Shown here piece by piece: positions 1-9,891 of a DNA stretch of 64,000 nucleotides. The first letter of the stretch is position 1; every line of letters begins with the position of its first letter. This DNA is from Alphaproteobacteria bacterium (GTDB lineage Bacteria > Pseudomonadota > Alphaproteobacteria > GCA-2746255), in NCBI GenBank assembly GCA_021296325.1, contig JAGWAR010000002.1, positions 1 to 64,000 on the forward strand, given 5' to 3'. The notes under the pieces are model-generated. The model was given only the letters and a program-made list of their open reading frames with translations, made no database searches and was not told the DNA's origin. Made by a program: the position numbers and the translations under genes.

Positions 1-584
1 GACAGCCTGGCCTTCACGATCCCGCCCCCATGCGGCAACACCTTGAAGTAACCGCCTTCGCGGCCGATCAGAGGCAAGAAGCGGTTCCAGCGTGAAAAGA
101 CGCGCCTTGCCGTAACCGAATGGTCCCAGGCGTATTGCTTTTCCTGCGGGTCCTTGTCGAAAAGGTACTCGTGGGCTTCGACGAATTCCTTCACGAATTT
201 CCGGTTGACGATCTCGAGATTCGAAAGCACCCAGCAGCGGTCCTCGAATTCCCAGAAATAGCCGAGGCCAACGAAATCCCCTTCACGGGTAATGTAGGGA
301 AAGAAGGGAAAGGCCCGGCAAGCCAGCGTCCGGTTGTCGCGTTCGCAAAAGCGCGCGCCCTTGCATTCGATCGCCCTGCAATCGGAGGACATCTCCTCGA
401 CGATTTGACGCGAGGCGGCATCCACCGGCTTGAAGCGGTGCCATAAATCCGTCCGCGACTTGAGCAGGCGCCATTCGGATTTGTGGGCGATGGGCACGGC
501 GGCTTCCGTCGTGCAACACACCGGGTTGCCGCCATTGAGCGGCGCGCAGCGTTTCCCGCAGTCGTAGCGCGAGAAACCGCGCAT
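1..584 (-). CDS. Cys-rich protein with CxxxC and CC motifs (YkgJ/zinc-iron-chelating-like), 3' end truncated by window edge
   Basis: Translated by eye on the minus strand from ATG at 584: MRGFSRYDCGKRCAPLNGGNPVCCTTEAAVPIAHKSEWRLLKSRTDLWHRFKPVDAASRQIVEEMSSDCRAIECKGARFCERDNRTLACRAFPFFPYITREGDFVGLGYFWEFEDRCWVLSN..., open to position 1; AGG just upstream of ATG. Not in the ORF track because there is no stop inside the window. Confidence 0.75.
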   Translation of the reverse strand, partial: MRGFSRYDCGKRCAPLNGGNPVCCTTEAAVPIAHKSEWRLLKSRTDLWHRFKPVDAASRQIVEEMSSDCRAIECKGARFCERDNRTLACRAFPFFPYITREGDFVGLGYFWEFEDRCWVLSNLEIVNRKFVKEFVEAHEYLFDKDPQEKQYAWDHSVTARRVFSRWNRFLPLIGREGGYFKVLPHGGGIVKARL

Positions 585-686
585 AGACCTGATCGAAATG
601 TTTGGGCTGAAGCTTTAGCTTCTTTTTCTTTGCCATGGGCTGGAACATACCAACCGTCTGACAGGATTCAAGTGAAGATAAAAGAA

Positions 687-716
687 AAGGGCGGCCCGTC
701 TTCATGGGCCGCCCTT
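687..716 (-). terminator. Rho-independent terminator of the GFA-family gene
   Basis: Perfect 11-bp inverted repeat AAGGGCGGCCC/GGGCCGCCCTT, loop 8 nt; minus strand continues TTTTCTTTTATCTT. Confidence 0.85.
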
Positions 717-743
717 CTGCCGCCGCGCCAGTGCGCCGGTGAT

Positions 744-1157
744 TTACGCATCCGGCATCTTGGCAAATTTCGCAAGGCCGTCGTCCGGAATCGAATCCCA
801 CGGCTGGGCGCTTGATGTGTAGAGCTGCATCGCCGGCTTGTAGAGGCTTGGATCGTCCAGGCTGCCTGCCTTTACGGCGATCGTATCCGGCGCCATCTCG
901 AGCTCGGTAAACACCGGCGAGCCGCATTCCGGGCAGAAACCCCGCCGGATCCAACGCCCGCTGTCCGCCTTGAGCTCATGGTATTTCGCCTTCCCTTCCT
1001 GATGGAAACCTTCCTTCGGGAACAACAAGATCGAAGCCATCGCCGAGCCCGAAGAACGCTGGCAGTCGCGGCAATGGCAATTGCCCTCGAGCGCGGGGTC
1101 GGCCGAGGTTTCGTAGCGGATCGCGCCGCACGCGCAGCCACCTTTATACGTCGTCAT
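744..1157 (-). CDS. GFA family protein (glutathione-dependent formaldehyde-activating enzyme/CENP-V fold)
   Basis: MTTYKGGCACGAIRYETSADPALEGNCHCRDCQRSSGSA...FCPECGSPVF: CxC, CHCxxC and CxxC zinc ligands typical of GFA domain. Confidence 0.9.
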   Translation of the reverse strand: MTTYKGGCACGAIRYETSADPALEGNCHCRDCQRSSGSAMASILLFPKEGFHQEGKAKYHELKADSGRWIRRGFCPECGSPVFTELEMAPDTIAVKAGSLDDPSLYKPAMQLYTSSAQPWDSIPDDGLAKFAKMPDA

Positions 1158-1470
1158 GATTGCCTGTCTCCCGTCTTTGCTTGCTTCACCGTCCGATTTC
1201 CTGCTCAAGCTTTACCCCCTGGATGGGGCGGAAGCAATGCCACCGGGACCCGGCCGGGGACCGAATAGGTCAGCGTCCCTTTACCAGTTCCTGTGGATAT
1301 TTTCGCACCGCGCAAAAAACCTCTCCGAATCCAACAGGGATAGGGCGGCCTTCCGGTGCCGCGCTGCAACACCATGCGGTCAGTTGTGATTCGACAGCCC
1401 CCCCATGGGGAGGGGATGCTGGTGGCCTTCCATCCATCCTGAAGAGCCGCCCAGATAGAGGAGTGCAGGC

Positions 1471-1590
1471 ATGACTGCCCGACCGCGTTTTGCCTTTTTC
1501 CGCAGGGAAGCCGACATGCCCTTGAAGATTTTATCGGTTCTCGTGATCGTCCTGCTCATGGCCCTGACCGTCTGGACCGGTGGCTGGTAG
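1471..1590 (+). CDS. Small putative single-pass membrane protein (39 aa, or 24 aa from inner Met at 1516)
   Basis: MTARPRFAFFRREADMPLKILSVLVIVLLMALTVWTGGW; single hydrophobic segment; GAGGAGTG upstream of ATG 1471. Confidence 0.4.
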   Translation: MTARPRFAFFRREADMPLKILSVLVIVLLMALTVWTGGW

Positions 1591-1685
1591 GCCGGCAGCC
1601 GCCGGTTGCGTGGACGGCGGCAAGACCTTAGGCTTTTCCGTGCAAGTCGATGAAAACCGTAAGGCAAGCGGAAGGCGGCACGGCT

Positions 1686-1916
1686 ATGACGGAAAAATCG
1701 GATGTTTATAAGTGGGGATTGCGTCTCGTCCTTGGCGGGATGTTCGGCCTCGGTTTTCTATGGACGGCCCATATGTTCGGCTGGGTCTATTCCCTTTTCA
1801 TGACGCCGATCCGTAACGTCGGCTGGCTGGAATGGATGGTCGTTGGCGCCTTTGCCACCGGCATTTTCTGTCACTTGATGGGGTTCATCCGCTTCACGCT
1901 TGGCGAAGAAAGTTGA
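1686..1916 (+). CDS. Small hypothetical membrane protein (76 aa)
   Basis: MTEKSDVYKWGLRLVLGGMFGLGFLWTAHMFGWVYSLFMTPIRNVGWLEWMVVGAFATGIFCHLMGFIRFTLGEES; two predicted TM segments. Confidence 0.6.
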   Translation: MTEKSDVYKWGLRLVLGGMFGLGFLWTAHMFGWVYSLFMTPIRNVGWLEWMVVGAFATGIFCHLMGFIRFTLGEES

Positions 1917-1932
1917 GCCGGAACAGCCCGGT

Positions 1933-2463
1933 CTAAAGGTCCTTCGGCGCGACGAAACGGACCAGCCGGCCAACCCCCGGCACGACGTCACCCCACCGTT
2001 TGCTTTCGAAACATAATTCCGTGAGGCCCGCGGTCGGGTATTTCCCTTTCAGGCGCCGTAGCGCCTTCGGTTTCGCGTCGGCCCCCGGCAGGCGCAGCGC
2101 CAGGCGGGCGATGCCCGGGTTGTGACCGATCACGAGCACGCAGCCGACCGCGTCCGGCGTACGATGCAGCACATCGAGGATGCGGCTTGGCGAGGCCAGG
2201 TAAAGGCTGCGCAGTTGCTTTGCCGGGATGGAATCGGCGCCGGCGCCGGCCAGCGCCACCCGCGCCAGCGTCCAGGTTTCGACCGCTCGCGCCGCCGCCG
2301 AACAGAGCACCAGCTCCGGCACCAGCCCGCTGGCGCGAAGAAAGGCCCCCATCTTCGGGGCCGCGTCGCGCCCACGCGCGTTCAGCGGGCGGTCGAAATC
2401 GTCGAGCACGCTGCCCGTCTGGTCCGATTTCGCATGGCGTAACAGCAGCAGCGTCTTTGTCAT
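1933..2463 (-). CDS. sixA: SixA-like histidine phosphatase family protein
   Basis: [17 protein letters not shown] (RHA catalytic motif), ...[10 protein letters not shown] (second His). Confidence 0.85.
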   Translation of the reverse strand: MTKTLLLLRHAKSDQTGSVLDDFDRPLNARGRDAAPKMGAFLRASGLVPELVLCSAAARAVETWTLARVALAGAGADSIPAKQLRSLYLASPSRILDVLHRTPDAVGCVLVIGHNPGIARLALRLPGADAKPKALRRLKGKYPTAGLTELCFESKRWGDVVPGVGRLVRFVAPKDL

Positions 2464-2586
2464 GGCCGGCCGGTCAAGGGTTTTCGTCCCACGGCGCAAC
2501 GTCTTGGATTTGGCGCTGCATCATGCCATCGGATGTGTACCGGAGGAAAAGACGGGCGGCAACCGACCGCTGCGTCGCCGGGGCAA

Positions 2587-2604
2587 CTGTCACAGAACCG
2601 TAAC
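2587..2604 (+). promoter_or_regulatory. Putative Pho box upstream of ppk
   Basis: CTGTCAC-AGAA-CCGTAAC: two 7-mers on an 11-bp period, followed by an extended -10-like TGCTAGGAT (2625-2633). Confidence 0.55.
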
Positions 2605-2697
2605 AGATCGGGTCCGCCGACCCATGCTAGGATTTTGCGATCCGCGTCGGAAAAGGACGACGGAACCCCAGAAACGCAAAAAACGACGGAAAAAGGC

Positions 2698-4875
2698 GTG
2701 GAGGAAGCGAGCAAACCAACGGCGTTGCAGCCGGAAACGGCGTCTTCCGAGGAAAGGGCGGAGGCAACGCCTTCCGGCGATCGCTATATCAACCGCGAAC
2801 TTTCCTGGCTCGCCTTCAACGAGCGCGTCCTGGAAGAGGCATACAACGCCGCGCACCCCCTGCTGGAGCGGTTGCGCTTTCTTTCCATTTCCTCAAGCAA
2901 CCTCGACGAGTTCTACATGGTGCGCGTCGCCGGCCTGAAGGGGCAGGTCCAGGCCCAGGTGACGACGCCAAGCCCGGAAGGCCTGACGCCGGCCCAGCAG
3001 CTTGCCGCCATCAACGAGCGGGTCGCCAGCCTGATGGCGCGCCAGCAGGCCTGTTGGCGCGAACTGCGCGACACCATGGAGGAAAACGGGGTCGAAGTCC
3101 TGCAGACGAGCGAGCTGACGGACGCCGAGCGGCAGTGGCTTAGCCGTTACTTCTTCGACGAAATCTTCCCGGTCCTGACGCCGGTCGCGATTGACCCGGC
3201 GCACCCCTTTCCCTTCATTCCGAATTTCGGCTTTGCCATGGTGCTGGAGCTTTACCGCAGCTCGGACGGCGAAAGCCTCGACAGCCTGCTGCCGCTGCCG
3301 AACCAGCTTGGCCGCTTCATCCGGCTGCCTGGTTCCGGCGTCCGCTTCATCCGGCTGGAGCAGGTCGTGCGCATGCATCTGGCTCGCGTCTTTCCCGGCT
3401 TCGAAGTCCGCCATTACGGTTTCTTCCGGGTCCTGCGCGACAGCGACCTCGAAATCGAGGAAGAAGCGGAAGATCTGGTACGGGAGTTCGAATCCGCCCT
3501 CAAGCGGCGGCGGCGCGGATCGGTGATCCGGCTGACCGTGAACGCCGACATGGATCAGGGTTTGAGGGATTTCGTCATTCGCGAGCTTCGGGTTTCGGAC
3601 GAAGACGTCTTCTCGCTGAACGGCCTGCTCGGGCTTTGCACGATTTCGGAACTGATCGTCGACGACCGGCCAGACCTGCTGTTTCCGCCTTTCACCGCGC
3701 GCTTTCCCGAACGCATCCGCGATCATGGCGGCGACTGCTTCGCGGCGATCCAAGCCAAGGACATCGTCGTTCATCACCCGTATGAAAGCTTCGACGTCGT
3801 CGTGCAGTTCCTGCGCCAGGCGGCGCGCGACCCCGCCGTGGTGGCAATCAAGCAGACGCTTTACCGCACCAGCGACAATTCGCCGATCGTGGCGGCGCTG
3901 ACCGAGGCGGCGGAAGCCGGCAAGACGGTGACGGCCCTGGTCGAACTGAAGGCGCGCTTCGACGAGGAACGCAACATCCGCTGGGCCCGCGATCTGGAAC
4001 GCGCCGGCGTGCAGGTCGTCTATGGCTTCATCCGATTGAAGACCCACGCCAAGGTTTCGCTGGTGGTCCGGCGCGAAGGCACGGAGTTGCGCTCCTATTG
4101 CCATTTCGGCACCGGCAATTACCACCCGGTGACGGCGAAGATATACACCGATCTTTCCTTCTTTACCTGCGACGCAGCACTTTGCCGCGACGCGGCGCGG
4201 CTGTTCAACTACATGACAGGCTATGCGCGGCCGGAACGGATGGAGAAGGTCGCCGCCTCGCCGTTGAACCTGCGCGAAACCCTGCTTGAGCTAATCGAGG
4301 CGGAGGCGGGCCGCGCCGAGGCGGGCGAGCCCGCCGCCATCTGGGCCAAGCTCAACTCGCTGGTCGACCCGGTCATCATCGACGCGCTGTACCGCGCCTC
4401 CAGCGCCGGGGTCCGGATCGAACTCGTCATCCGCGGCATCTGCTGCCTGCGCGCCCAGGTACCGGGCCTTTCCGACCATATTCACGTCAAGAGCATCGTC
4501 GGCCGCTTCCTCGAGCACAGCCGGATCGTCTGTTTCGGCAACGGCCACGACCTGCCTTCCCCGCAGGCGAAGGTCTTTATTTCCTCGGCCGACTGGATGC
4601 CGAGGAATCTGGATCGCCGGGTCGAAACCCTGGTCCCCATCGAGAACCCGACGGTGCATCAGCAGATTCTCGACCAGATCATGACCGCCTGTTTGAAAGA
4701 CGAGTCCCAAAGCTGGTATCTTGAGCCGGACGGTAACTATCGCCGCGCACGGGTCGGTCCAAAGGCTTTTAGTGCCCACCTTTACTTCATGACCAACCCC
4801 AGCCTTTCGGGACGCGGCTCGGCGCTTAGAAAGAACATGGCCCGACATCCACGCCTCGTGCGTAAAGACGATTGA
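2698..4875 (+). CDS. ppk1: Polyphosphate kinase 1
   Basis: [71 protein letters not shown]. Start uncertain: ORF is open from 2533; GTG 2698 preferred because a Pho box and -10-like element lie at 2587-2633. Confidence 0.9.
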   Translation: MEEASKPTALQPETASSEERAEATPSGDRYINRELSWLAFNERVLEEAYNAAHPLLERLRFLSISSSNLDEFYMVRVAGLKGQVQAQVTTPSPEGLTPAQQLAAINERVASLMARQQACWRELRDTMEENGVEVLQTSELTDAERQWLSRYFFDEIFPVLTPVAIDPAHPFPFIPNFGFAMVLELYRSSDGESLDSLLPLPNQLGRFIRLPGSGVRFIRLEQVVRMHLARVFPGFEVRHYGFFRVLRDSDLEIEEEAEDLVREFESALKRRRRGSVIRLTVNADMDQGLRDFVIRELRVSDEDVFSLNGLLGLCTISELIVDDRPDLLFPPFTARFPERIRDHGGDCFAAIQAKDIVVHHPYESFDVVVQFLRQAARDPAVVAIKQTLYRTSDNSPIVAALTEAAEAGKTVTALVELKARFDEERNIRWARDLERAGVQVVYGFIRLKTHAKVSLVVRREGTELRSYCHFGTGNYHPVTAKIYTDLSFFTCDAALCRDAARLFNYMTGYARPERMEKVAASPLNLRETLLELIEAEAGRAEAGEPAAIWAKLNSLVDPVIIDALYRASSAGVRIELVIRGICCLRAQVPGLSDHIHVKSIVGRFLEHSRIVCFGNGHDLPSPQAKVFISSADWMPRNLDRRVETLVPIENPTVHQQILDQIMTACLKDESQSWYLEPDGNYRRARVGPKAFSAHLYFMTNPSLSGRGSALRKNMARHPRLVRKDD

Positions 4876-6386
4876 GCTTCACAAAGGTGCGCCGTAGCGT
4901 GGCCCCGCGGGCAAGGTCAGCCCTGGGCCGGGTCGCGGTGATTGATATTGGCTCGAACTCGATCCGCTTGGTGGTCTTCGACGGCCTGAAGCGAGCCTTC
5001 CTTCCGCTGTTCAACGAAAAGGCCATGTGCGGCCTGGGCCTCGGGCTGCGGTCCAGCGGGCAGCTGTCAGAGGAAGGGATGGCGTCGGCGCATGCCAATC
5101 TGGCGCGGTTCGTCGCCATGGCCGGGGCGATGGAGGTGAGCGAGCTGCACATGGTGGCGACGGCGGCCGTGCGCGAAGCGGCGAACGGCCCGGATTTCGT
5201 GGCGGAGGTCGAGCGGCGCTGCGGCCATCCCGTCCGGGTGCTGAGCGGCGCGGAAGAGGCGCATCTGGCCGCCCACGGGGTGTTGGCCGGCCTGCCCGGC
5301 GCCGACGGGATGATGGGCGACCTGGGCGGCGGTAGCCTGGAACTCGTCGCCCTTGACGGCGGCGAACCGGGGGCGTCGGCGACGCTCAACCTGGGGCCGC
5401 TCAACCTGATGGACGTCGCCAAGAACGGGCCGAAGCAGGCGCTCGAGACGATCGAAAGCGCGCTCGACAAGGTGACCTGGCTCGACGCCGTCAAGGGCCG
5501 CGACTTCTACGCGGTCGGCGGCGGCTGGCGCAACCTGGCGCGGCTTCACATGGAGCAGACCGGATACCCGCTGCACGTGTTGCACAACTACATCCTGCCG
5601 AGGGACGAGGCCGAAGCCTTTGCCCGCCTCGTCGCCGGCCTTGGCAAGCGTTCGATCGCCCAGATCCAGGGCATCTCGCGCCGCCGCGCCAAGACCCTGC
5701 CCTACGCCGCCCTGCTGCTGGACTCGCTCCTGCGCCGGGCCCGCCCGGCGCGCCTGGTGGTGTCGGCTTACGGCCTGCGCGAAGGCCTGATCTTCGACCG
5801 CCTGCCGGCCCGCCTGCGCCGCCGTGATCCCCTGATCGAGGGCACCGCCGAACTGGCGACGGTGCATGGGCGTTTCGGCGATCTGGGCGAGGCCCTGGCC
5901 AGCTGGACCGACCCGCTGTTTCCCGACGAGGCGGCAAGCCTGCGCCGGCTGCGCCTGGCGGCCTGTCACCTGTCCGACCTGGCCTGGCGCGAGCACCCGG
6001 ACTACCGGGCCGATCAAGCCCTGCAGCGGATCCTGCACTACCCGTTCATGGCGGTGGACCATCCCGGCCGCGCCTTCCTCGCCGTCACCGTCTCGATGCG
6101 TTACGGCGGCAACACGCTGGCGCCATCCATCGACCCGGCGCTGGCCCTGTTGCCGGATGACGAGATGCGCCGCGCCCGGATCACCGGCCTGGCGCTTCGG
6201 CTAGCCTATACGCTGTCGGCCGGTGTGCGTTCGATCCTGGACAAGACGTCGCTGGAATACCGGGACGGGCGGCTGTGCCTCGAGCTGCCCAACAACGGTT
6301 CGATCCCTTCCGGCGAAACGGTCGAGAACCGCCTCCAGGCCATGGTCGAGGCCCTGGAGGCCAAGAGCGGCAGCATCCTTACCTGA
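4872..6386 (+). CDS. ppx: Exopolyphosphatase (Ppx/GppA family)
   Basis: [32 protein letters not shown] start overlapping the ppk TGA (TTGA). Confidence 0.9.
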   Translation: MSFTKVRRSVAPRARSALGRVAVIDIGSNSIRLVVFDGLKRAFLPLFNEKAMCGLGLGLRSSGQLSEEGMASAHANLARFVAMAGAMEVSELHMVATAAVREAANGPDFVAEVERRCGHPVRVLSGAEEAHLAAHGVLAGLPGADGMMGDLGGGSLELVALDGGEPGASATLNLGPLNLMDVAKNGPKQALETIESALDKVTWLDAVKGRDFYAVGGGWRNLARLHMEQTGYPLHVLHNYILPRDEAEAFARLVAGLGKRSIAQIQGISRRRAKTLPYAALLLDSLLRRARPARLVVSAYGLREGLIFDRLPARLRRRDPLIEGTAELATVHGRFGDLGEALASWTDPLFPDEAASLRRLRLAACHLSDLAWREHPDYRADQALQRILHYPFMAVDHPGRAFLAVTVSMRYGGNTLAPSIDPALALLPDDEMRRARITGLALRLAYTLSAGVRSILDKTSLEYRDGRLCLELPNNGSIPSGETVENRLQAMVEALEAKSGSILT

Positions 6387-7022
6387 TCAGAGATCGACGG
6401 CGCTGCGGGCGAGCGCGCGTTCCCACTTCGTCTCCGCCGCGTCGTCGAAGACGATGTGCTCGTCGTAAGGAACGGTGACCCAGGTGCCGCGTTCCAGCTC
6501 GCTTTCGAGCTGGCCCGGCCCCCATCCCGCATAGCCCAGCGCGAAGAGGCTGCGCTTCGGCCCCCGGCCGGCGGCGATGTCGCGCAAGGCATCGAGCCCG
6601 ACATCGATGGCAACCTGGGCGCTGACGTCCATGTCCCCGTCGTAGAGCCGGTCCGTCGAATGGAGCACGAAGCCGGCCCCCGGTTCGACGGGGCCGCCGA
6701 AATGGACCCGGACCTCGCCTTCGACGCCCTCGCTATCGAGCCCGAAGCCTTCGAGCAGGGTGCCGACGGGACCGGCCCCGATGGGGCGGTTGACGATGAG
6801 ACCGAAGGCGCTTTCCGCCGTGTGGCGGGCGACGTAGATGACGGTGCCGGTGAAGATGGAGCCCTGCATCTCGGGCGCCGCGACAAGCAGCCAACCGGTG
6901 AGGTCGCGCCCCTCGGGTGCCGGCCCCTCGGGAAAGGTCGTCCCCTTGTTGGCGGTGGCCGGAAAGCCGAGCAGGAGAAGAAACAGCCCCGCTACCAGCA
7001 ACCGAAACGCGCACCGTGCCAT
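6387..7022 (-). CDS. YqgE/AlgH family protein (DUF179)
   Basis: LTGWLLVAAPEMQGSIFTGTVIYVARHTAESAFGLIVNRPI; FGGPVEPGAGFVLH; FALGYAGWGPGQLESEL. Confidence 0.9.
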   Translation of the reverse strand: MARCAFRLLVAGLFLLLLGFPATANKGTTFPEGPAPEGRDLTGWLLVAAPEMQGSIFTGTVIYVARHTAESAFGLIVNRPIGAGPVGTLLEGFGLDSEGVEGEVRVHFGGPVEPGAGFVLHSTDRLYDGDMDVSAQVAIDVGLDALRDIAAGRGPKRSLFALGYAGWGPGQLESELERGTWVTVPYDEHIVFDDAAETKWERALARSAVDL

Positions 7023-7116
7023 GGCCTGAACCTTCCGAATGCCAAGCCCATTCTAGCACGGGCAGGTCGCGTGGAAACGGTGGCGGAGTTTCGCCCGGCA
7101 CGCCGGCCAAATCCGC

Positions 7117-7164
7117 GCCCATTGCAAGCCGGCCCCGGCAGCGCCAGGCGCCGCTGCAATGGGC
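7117..7164. other. Structured intergenic element (10-bp outer inverted repeat with inner hairpins)
   Basis: GCCCATTGCA (7117-7126) pairs perfectly with TGCAATGGGC (7155-7164); the spacer holds GCCGGCCCCGGC (7128-7139) and GCGCCAGGCGC (7141-7151). Confidence 0.5.
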
Positions 7165-7255
7165 TTACGATTCGTTTCCTTGAAGCGGGAGGCGGGCTAG
7201 TCTTCGACAAAGATGGTAACAAAACTCTCCTGCTGTGCGGTGTAAGAGAGGAGCG

Positions 7256-7642
7256 ATGGACAAGGCCAGCAATCGTCAGCAAAAGGACTGGGTGGGCAAT
7301 CCCCGCGGCTATATGGTCGCATGGGGATTGCCAATAGCCGCGTTGATCGTCGCCGTCTTTCTGCCCCCTCTCGCGAGAACCATCGTTGGGACGGCGGCCC
7401 TTCTATGGATGGGCATGGCCTGTCTTGCCAACGCAGCGCGCTGCGGCCGGACACACTGTTACTTTACCGGTCCCTTCTTTCTTGTCCTGGCAGCCGCCGT
7501 AGCCTTGCATGGCTTTGGGATTCTTTGGCTGGGGCCCAATGGCTGGATCTGGTTGGGAACCGCCATCGTGGTGGGTTCCGTTATCCTTTGGTGGTTGCCA
7601 GAACGGGTCTTTGGAAAGTTCGCCCGGTCTTTCAGAGACTGA
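7256..7642 (+). CDS. Hypothetical integral membrane protein
   Basis: MDKASNRQQKDWVGNPRGYMVAWGLPIAALIVAVFLPPLARTIVGTAALLWMGMACLANAARCGRTHCYFTGPFFLVLAAAVALHGFG...; AGAGGAG SD; several TM segments. Confidence 0.75.
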   Translation: MDKASNRQQKDWVGNPRGYMVAWGLPIAALIVAVFLPPLARTIVGTAALLWMGMACLANAARCGRTHCYFTGPFFLVLAAAVALHGFGILWLGPNGWIWLGTAIVVGSVILWWLPERVFGKFARSFRD

Positions 7643-7700
7643 CTGGGAATAGAACCAAGGATCACTAGGACACCATATGCCTCATCAGCCAACAAGGCGG

Positions 7701-7777
7701 TGGTGGGCCCGGCAGGACTCGAACCTGCGACACGACCGTTATGAGCGGCCAGTTCTGACCAGCTGAACTACGGGCCC
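7701..7777 (-). tRNA. tRNA-Ile (anticodon CAT, probable lysidine-modified Ile2)
   Basis: Minus strand GGGCCCGTAGTTCAGCTGGTCAGAACTGGCCGCTCATAACGGTCGTGTCGCAGGTTCGAGTCCTGCCGGGCCCACCA: cloverleaf, CTCATAA anticodon loop, encoded CCA. Confidence 0.92.
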
Positions 7778-7797
7778 GGTTTCAGGATAGACCCGAA

Positions 7798-9798
7798 TCA
7801 GGTGTCGAGGAAGCTGCGGAGCTTGCGCGAGCGGGAGGGATGCTTGAGCTTGCGCAGCGCCTTCGCCTCGATCTGGCGTATGCGCTCGCGGGTGACGGCG
7901 AATTGCTGGCCGACCTCCTCGAGGGTGTGGTCCGTGTTCATGCCGATGCCGAAACGCATGCGCAGCACGCGTTCCTCGCGCGGCGTGAGCGAAGCCAGGA
8001 CCCGCGTCGTCGTTTCGCGCAAATTGCCCTGGATCGCGGCGTCCAGCGGCTGAACCGCGTTCTTGTCCTCGATGAAGTCGCCGAGATGGCTGTCTTCCTC
8101 GTCGCCGATGGGGGTCTCGAGGCTGATCGGTTCCTTCGCGATCTTCAGGACCTTGCGCACCTTCTCGAGCGGCATGCTGAGCTTCTCGGCAAGTTCCTCC
8201 GGCGTCGGCTCGCGGCCGATTTCGTGGAGCATCTGGCGCGAGGTACGGACCAGCTTGTTGATCGTCTCGATCATGTGGACGGGGATGCGGATGGTGCGCG
8301 CCTGGTCGGCGATCGAGCGGGTGATCGCCTGGCGAATCCACCAGGTCGCATAGGTCGAGAACTTGTAGCCGCGGCGGTATTCGAACTTGTCCACCGCCTT
8401 CATGAGGCCGATGTTCCCTTCCTGGATGAGATCGAGGAATTGCAGGCCGCGATTCGTGTACTTCTTGGCGATCGAGATGACGAGACGCAAATTCGCCTCG
8501 ATCATTTCCTTCTTCGCCTGGTTGGCCTGCTGTTCGCCGTCCTGCACGGTGTGCACGATGCGCCGGAATTCGCTGATGGGAAGGCCGGCTTCCTGCGAGA
8601 TTTCGGAAACTTCGGCGCGGATTTCCTTGATCTCCGGCCCGTGCTTCTTGGCGAAGTTCTTCCAGCCGGCTGCCTTGAGGCGCGCCACCCGGCGCAGCCA
8701 GTTCGGATCGAGCTCGTGGCCAAGGTAGCGTTCGAGGAAGTCCTCGCGCTTCACCTTGCAGGCCATGGCGAGGCGCAGCATGCGCCCTTCCAGCGTCACC
8801 AGGCGCCGGTTGAGAATCTTCATGTAGTCGACGAGGTCTTCGATGCGCGCGTTGTTGAGGGGGACGTCCTCCATCAACTCGACGAGGTCCATGTTCAGCC
8901 GCTCGTAGCGCTTTTCCTGGGCGGGGCTGGTCTTCTGGGCCGTCTGCAGGGCACCGAGGCGCTTTTCCTGGAGGCGGTGGAACTTCTTATAGGTCGAGGA
9001 AATCTCGTCGAAGATTTCGAGGATTTCGGGCAGCAGCTCCTCTTCCATCACCGCCAGCGAAACGGGGGCTTCGTCGTCTTCGCCGTCATCGCCCTTGTCG
9101 CGCCCGTTTTCCTTTTCCTTTTCCTCTTCTTCTTCCTCTTCTTCCTCTTCGCCCTCCTCGTACTCGCCCTCTTTGTATTCCTCCTCGTCCTCGTCTTCTT
9201 CCTCTTCGGCCGCCGAGTTCGTGCCGCCGTAGGTCGCGTCCAGATCGATGATGTCACGCAGCAGGATCGAGCCGTCCATCAGGCCCGTGCGCCAATCCAC
9301 GATCGAGCGAATCGTCGTCGGGCTTTCGCAGATGCCGCCGATCATCTTGTTGCGGCCGATCTCGATCCGTTTGGCAATGGCAATTTCGCCCTCGCGGGAA
9401 AGGAGTTCGACGCTGCCCATTTCGCGGAGATACATGCGAACCGGATCGTCCGTGCGCCCAAGCTCGGTGTCGTTGTAGTTGCCGGCGTTGTCGCTTTCCT
9501 CTTCTTCCTCGTCTTCCGCCTCTTTCTTGGCGTCCGTCGAGCTTTCTTCGTTTTCCTCGGTCTCGACGAGGTTGATGCCCATCTCCGACAGCATGGCCAT
9601 GATGTCTTCGATCTGTTCGGAGGAAGCCTGTTCCGACGGCAGTGCCGCGTTCAGTTCGTCATAGGTGACGTAGCCACGCCCCTTGCCGCGGGTCAGCAGC
9701 TTCTTGACCGCCGCGTTGACGGTATCAATCAGCGGGGAATCGCCCGTCGATTCTTCTGATTTTGCGTTTTCCGTTGCCGGCGCCGTTTTCGCAGCCAT
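7798..9798 (-). CDS. rpoD: RNA polymerase sigma factor RpoD (sigma-70)
   Basis: [96 protein letters not shown], region 4.2 [34 protein letters not shown]. Confidence 0.98.
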   Translation of the reverse strand: MAAKTAPATENAKSEESTGDSPLIDTVNAAVKKLLTRGKGRGYVTYDELNAALPSEQASSEQIEDIMAMLSEMGINLVETEENEESSTDAKKEAEDEEEEESDNAGNYNDTELGRTDDPVRMYLREMGSVELLSREGEIAIAKRIEIGRNKMIGGICESPTTIRSIVDWRTGLMDGSILLRDIIDLDATYGGTNSAAEEEEDEDEEEYKEGEYEEGEEEEEEEEEEKEKENGRDKGDDGEDDEAPVSLAVMEEELLPEILEIFDEISSTYKKFHRLQEKRLGALQTAQKTSPAQEKRYERLNMDLVELMEDVPLNNARIEDLVDYMKILNRRLVTLEGRMLRLAMACKVKREDFLERYLGHELDPNWLRRVARLKAAGWKNFAKKHGPEIKEIRAEVSEISQEAGLPISEFRRIVHTVQDGEQQANQAKKEMIEANLRLVISIAKKYTNRGLQFLDLIQEGNIGLMKAVDKFEYRRGYKFSTYATWWIRQAITRSIADQARTIRIPVHMIETINKLVRTSRQMLHEIGREPTPEELAEKLSMPLEKVRKVLKIAKEPISLETPIGDEEDSHLGDFIEDKNAVQPLDAAIQGNLRETTTRVLASLTPREERVLRMRFGIGMNTDHTLEEVGQQFAVTRERIRQIEAKALRKLKHPSRSRKLRSFLDT

Positions 9799-9891
9799 GA
9801 AATCGTAAGCCCCTTCTTGAACCCGAATGCCCTTGTCTCGCGTGGTCGCGGCCCTTGGCAAAAGAAAGGCCGAAACCCTTGAACTGTTTCC

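Noticed and set aside
283-954. 223-aa minus-strand ORF containing MAKKKKLKLQPKHFDQVYARF
   Set aside because: Downstream of ATG 584 the plausible Cys-rich protein is in a different frame; this frame reads as Arg-rich nonsense and overlaps the GFA gene.
1380-1667. 95-aa minus-strand ORF
   Set aside because: Antisense to the small membrane ORF, basic low-information sequence, no SD.
7840-9759. 639-aa plus-strand ORF opposite rpoD
   Set aside because: Shadow ORF; its F/L-rich low-complexity segment is just the complement of the RpoD poly-Glu tract.
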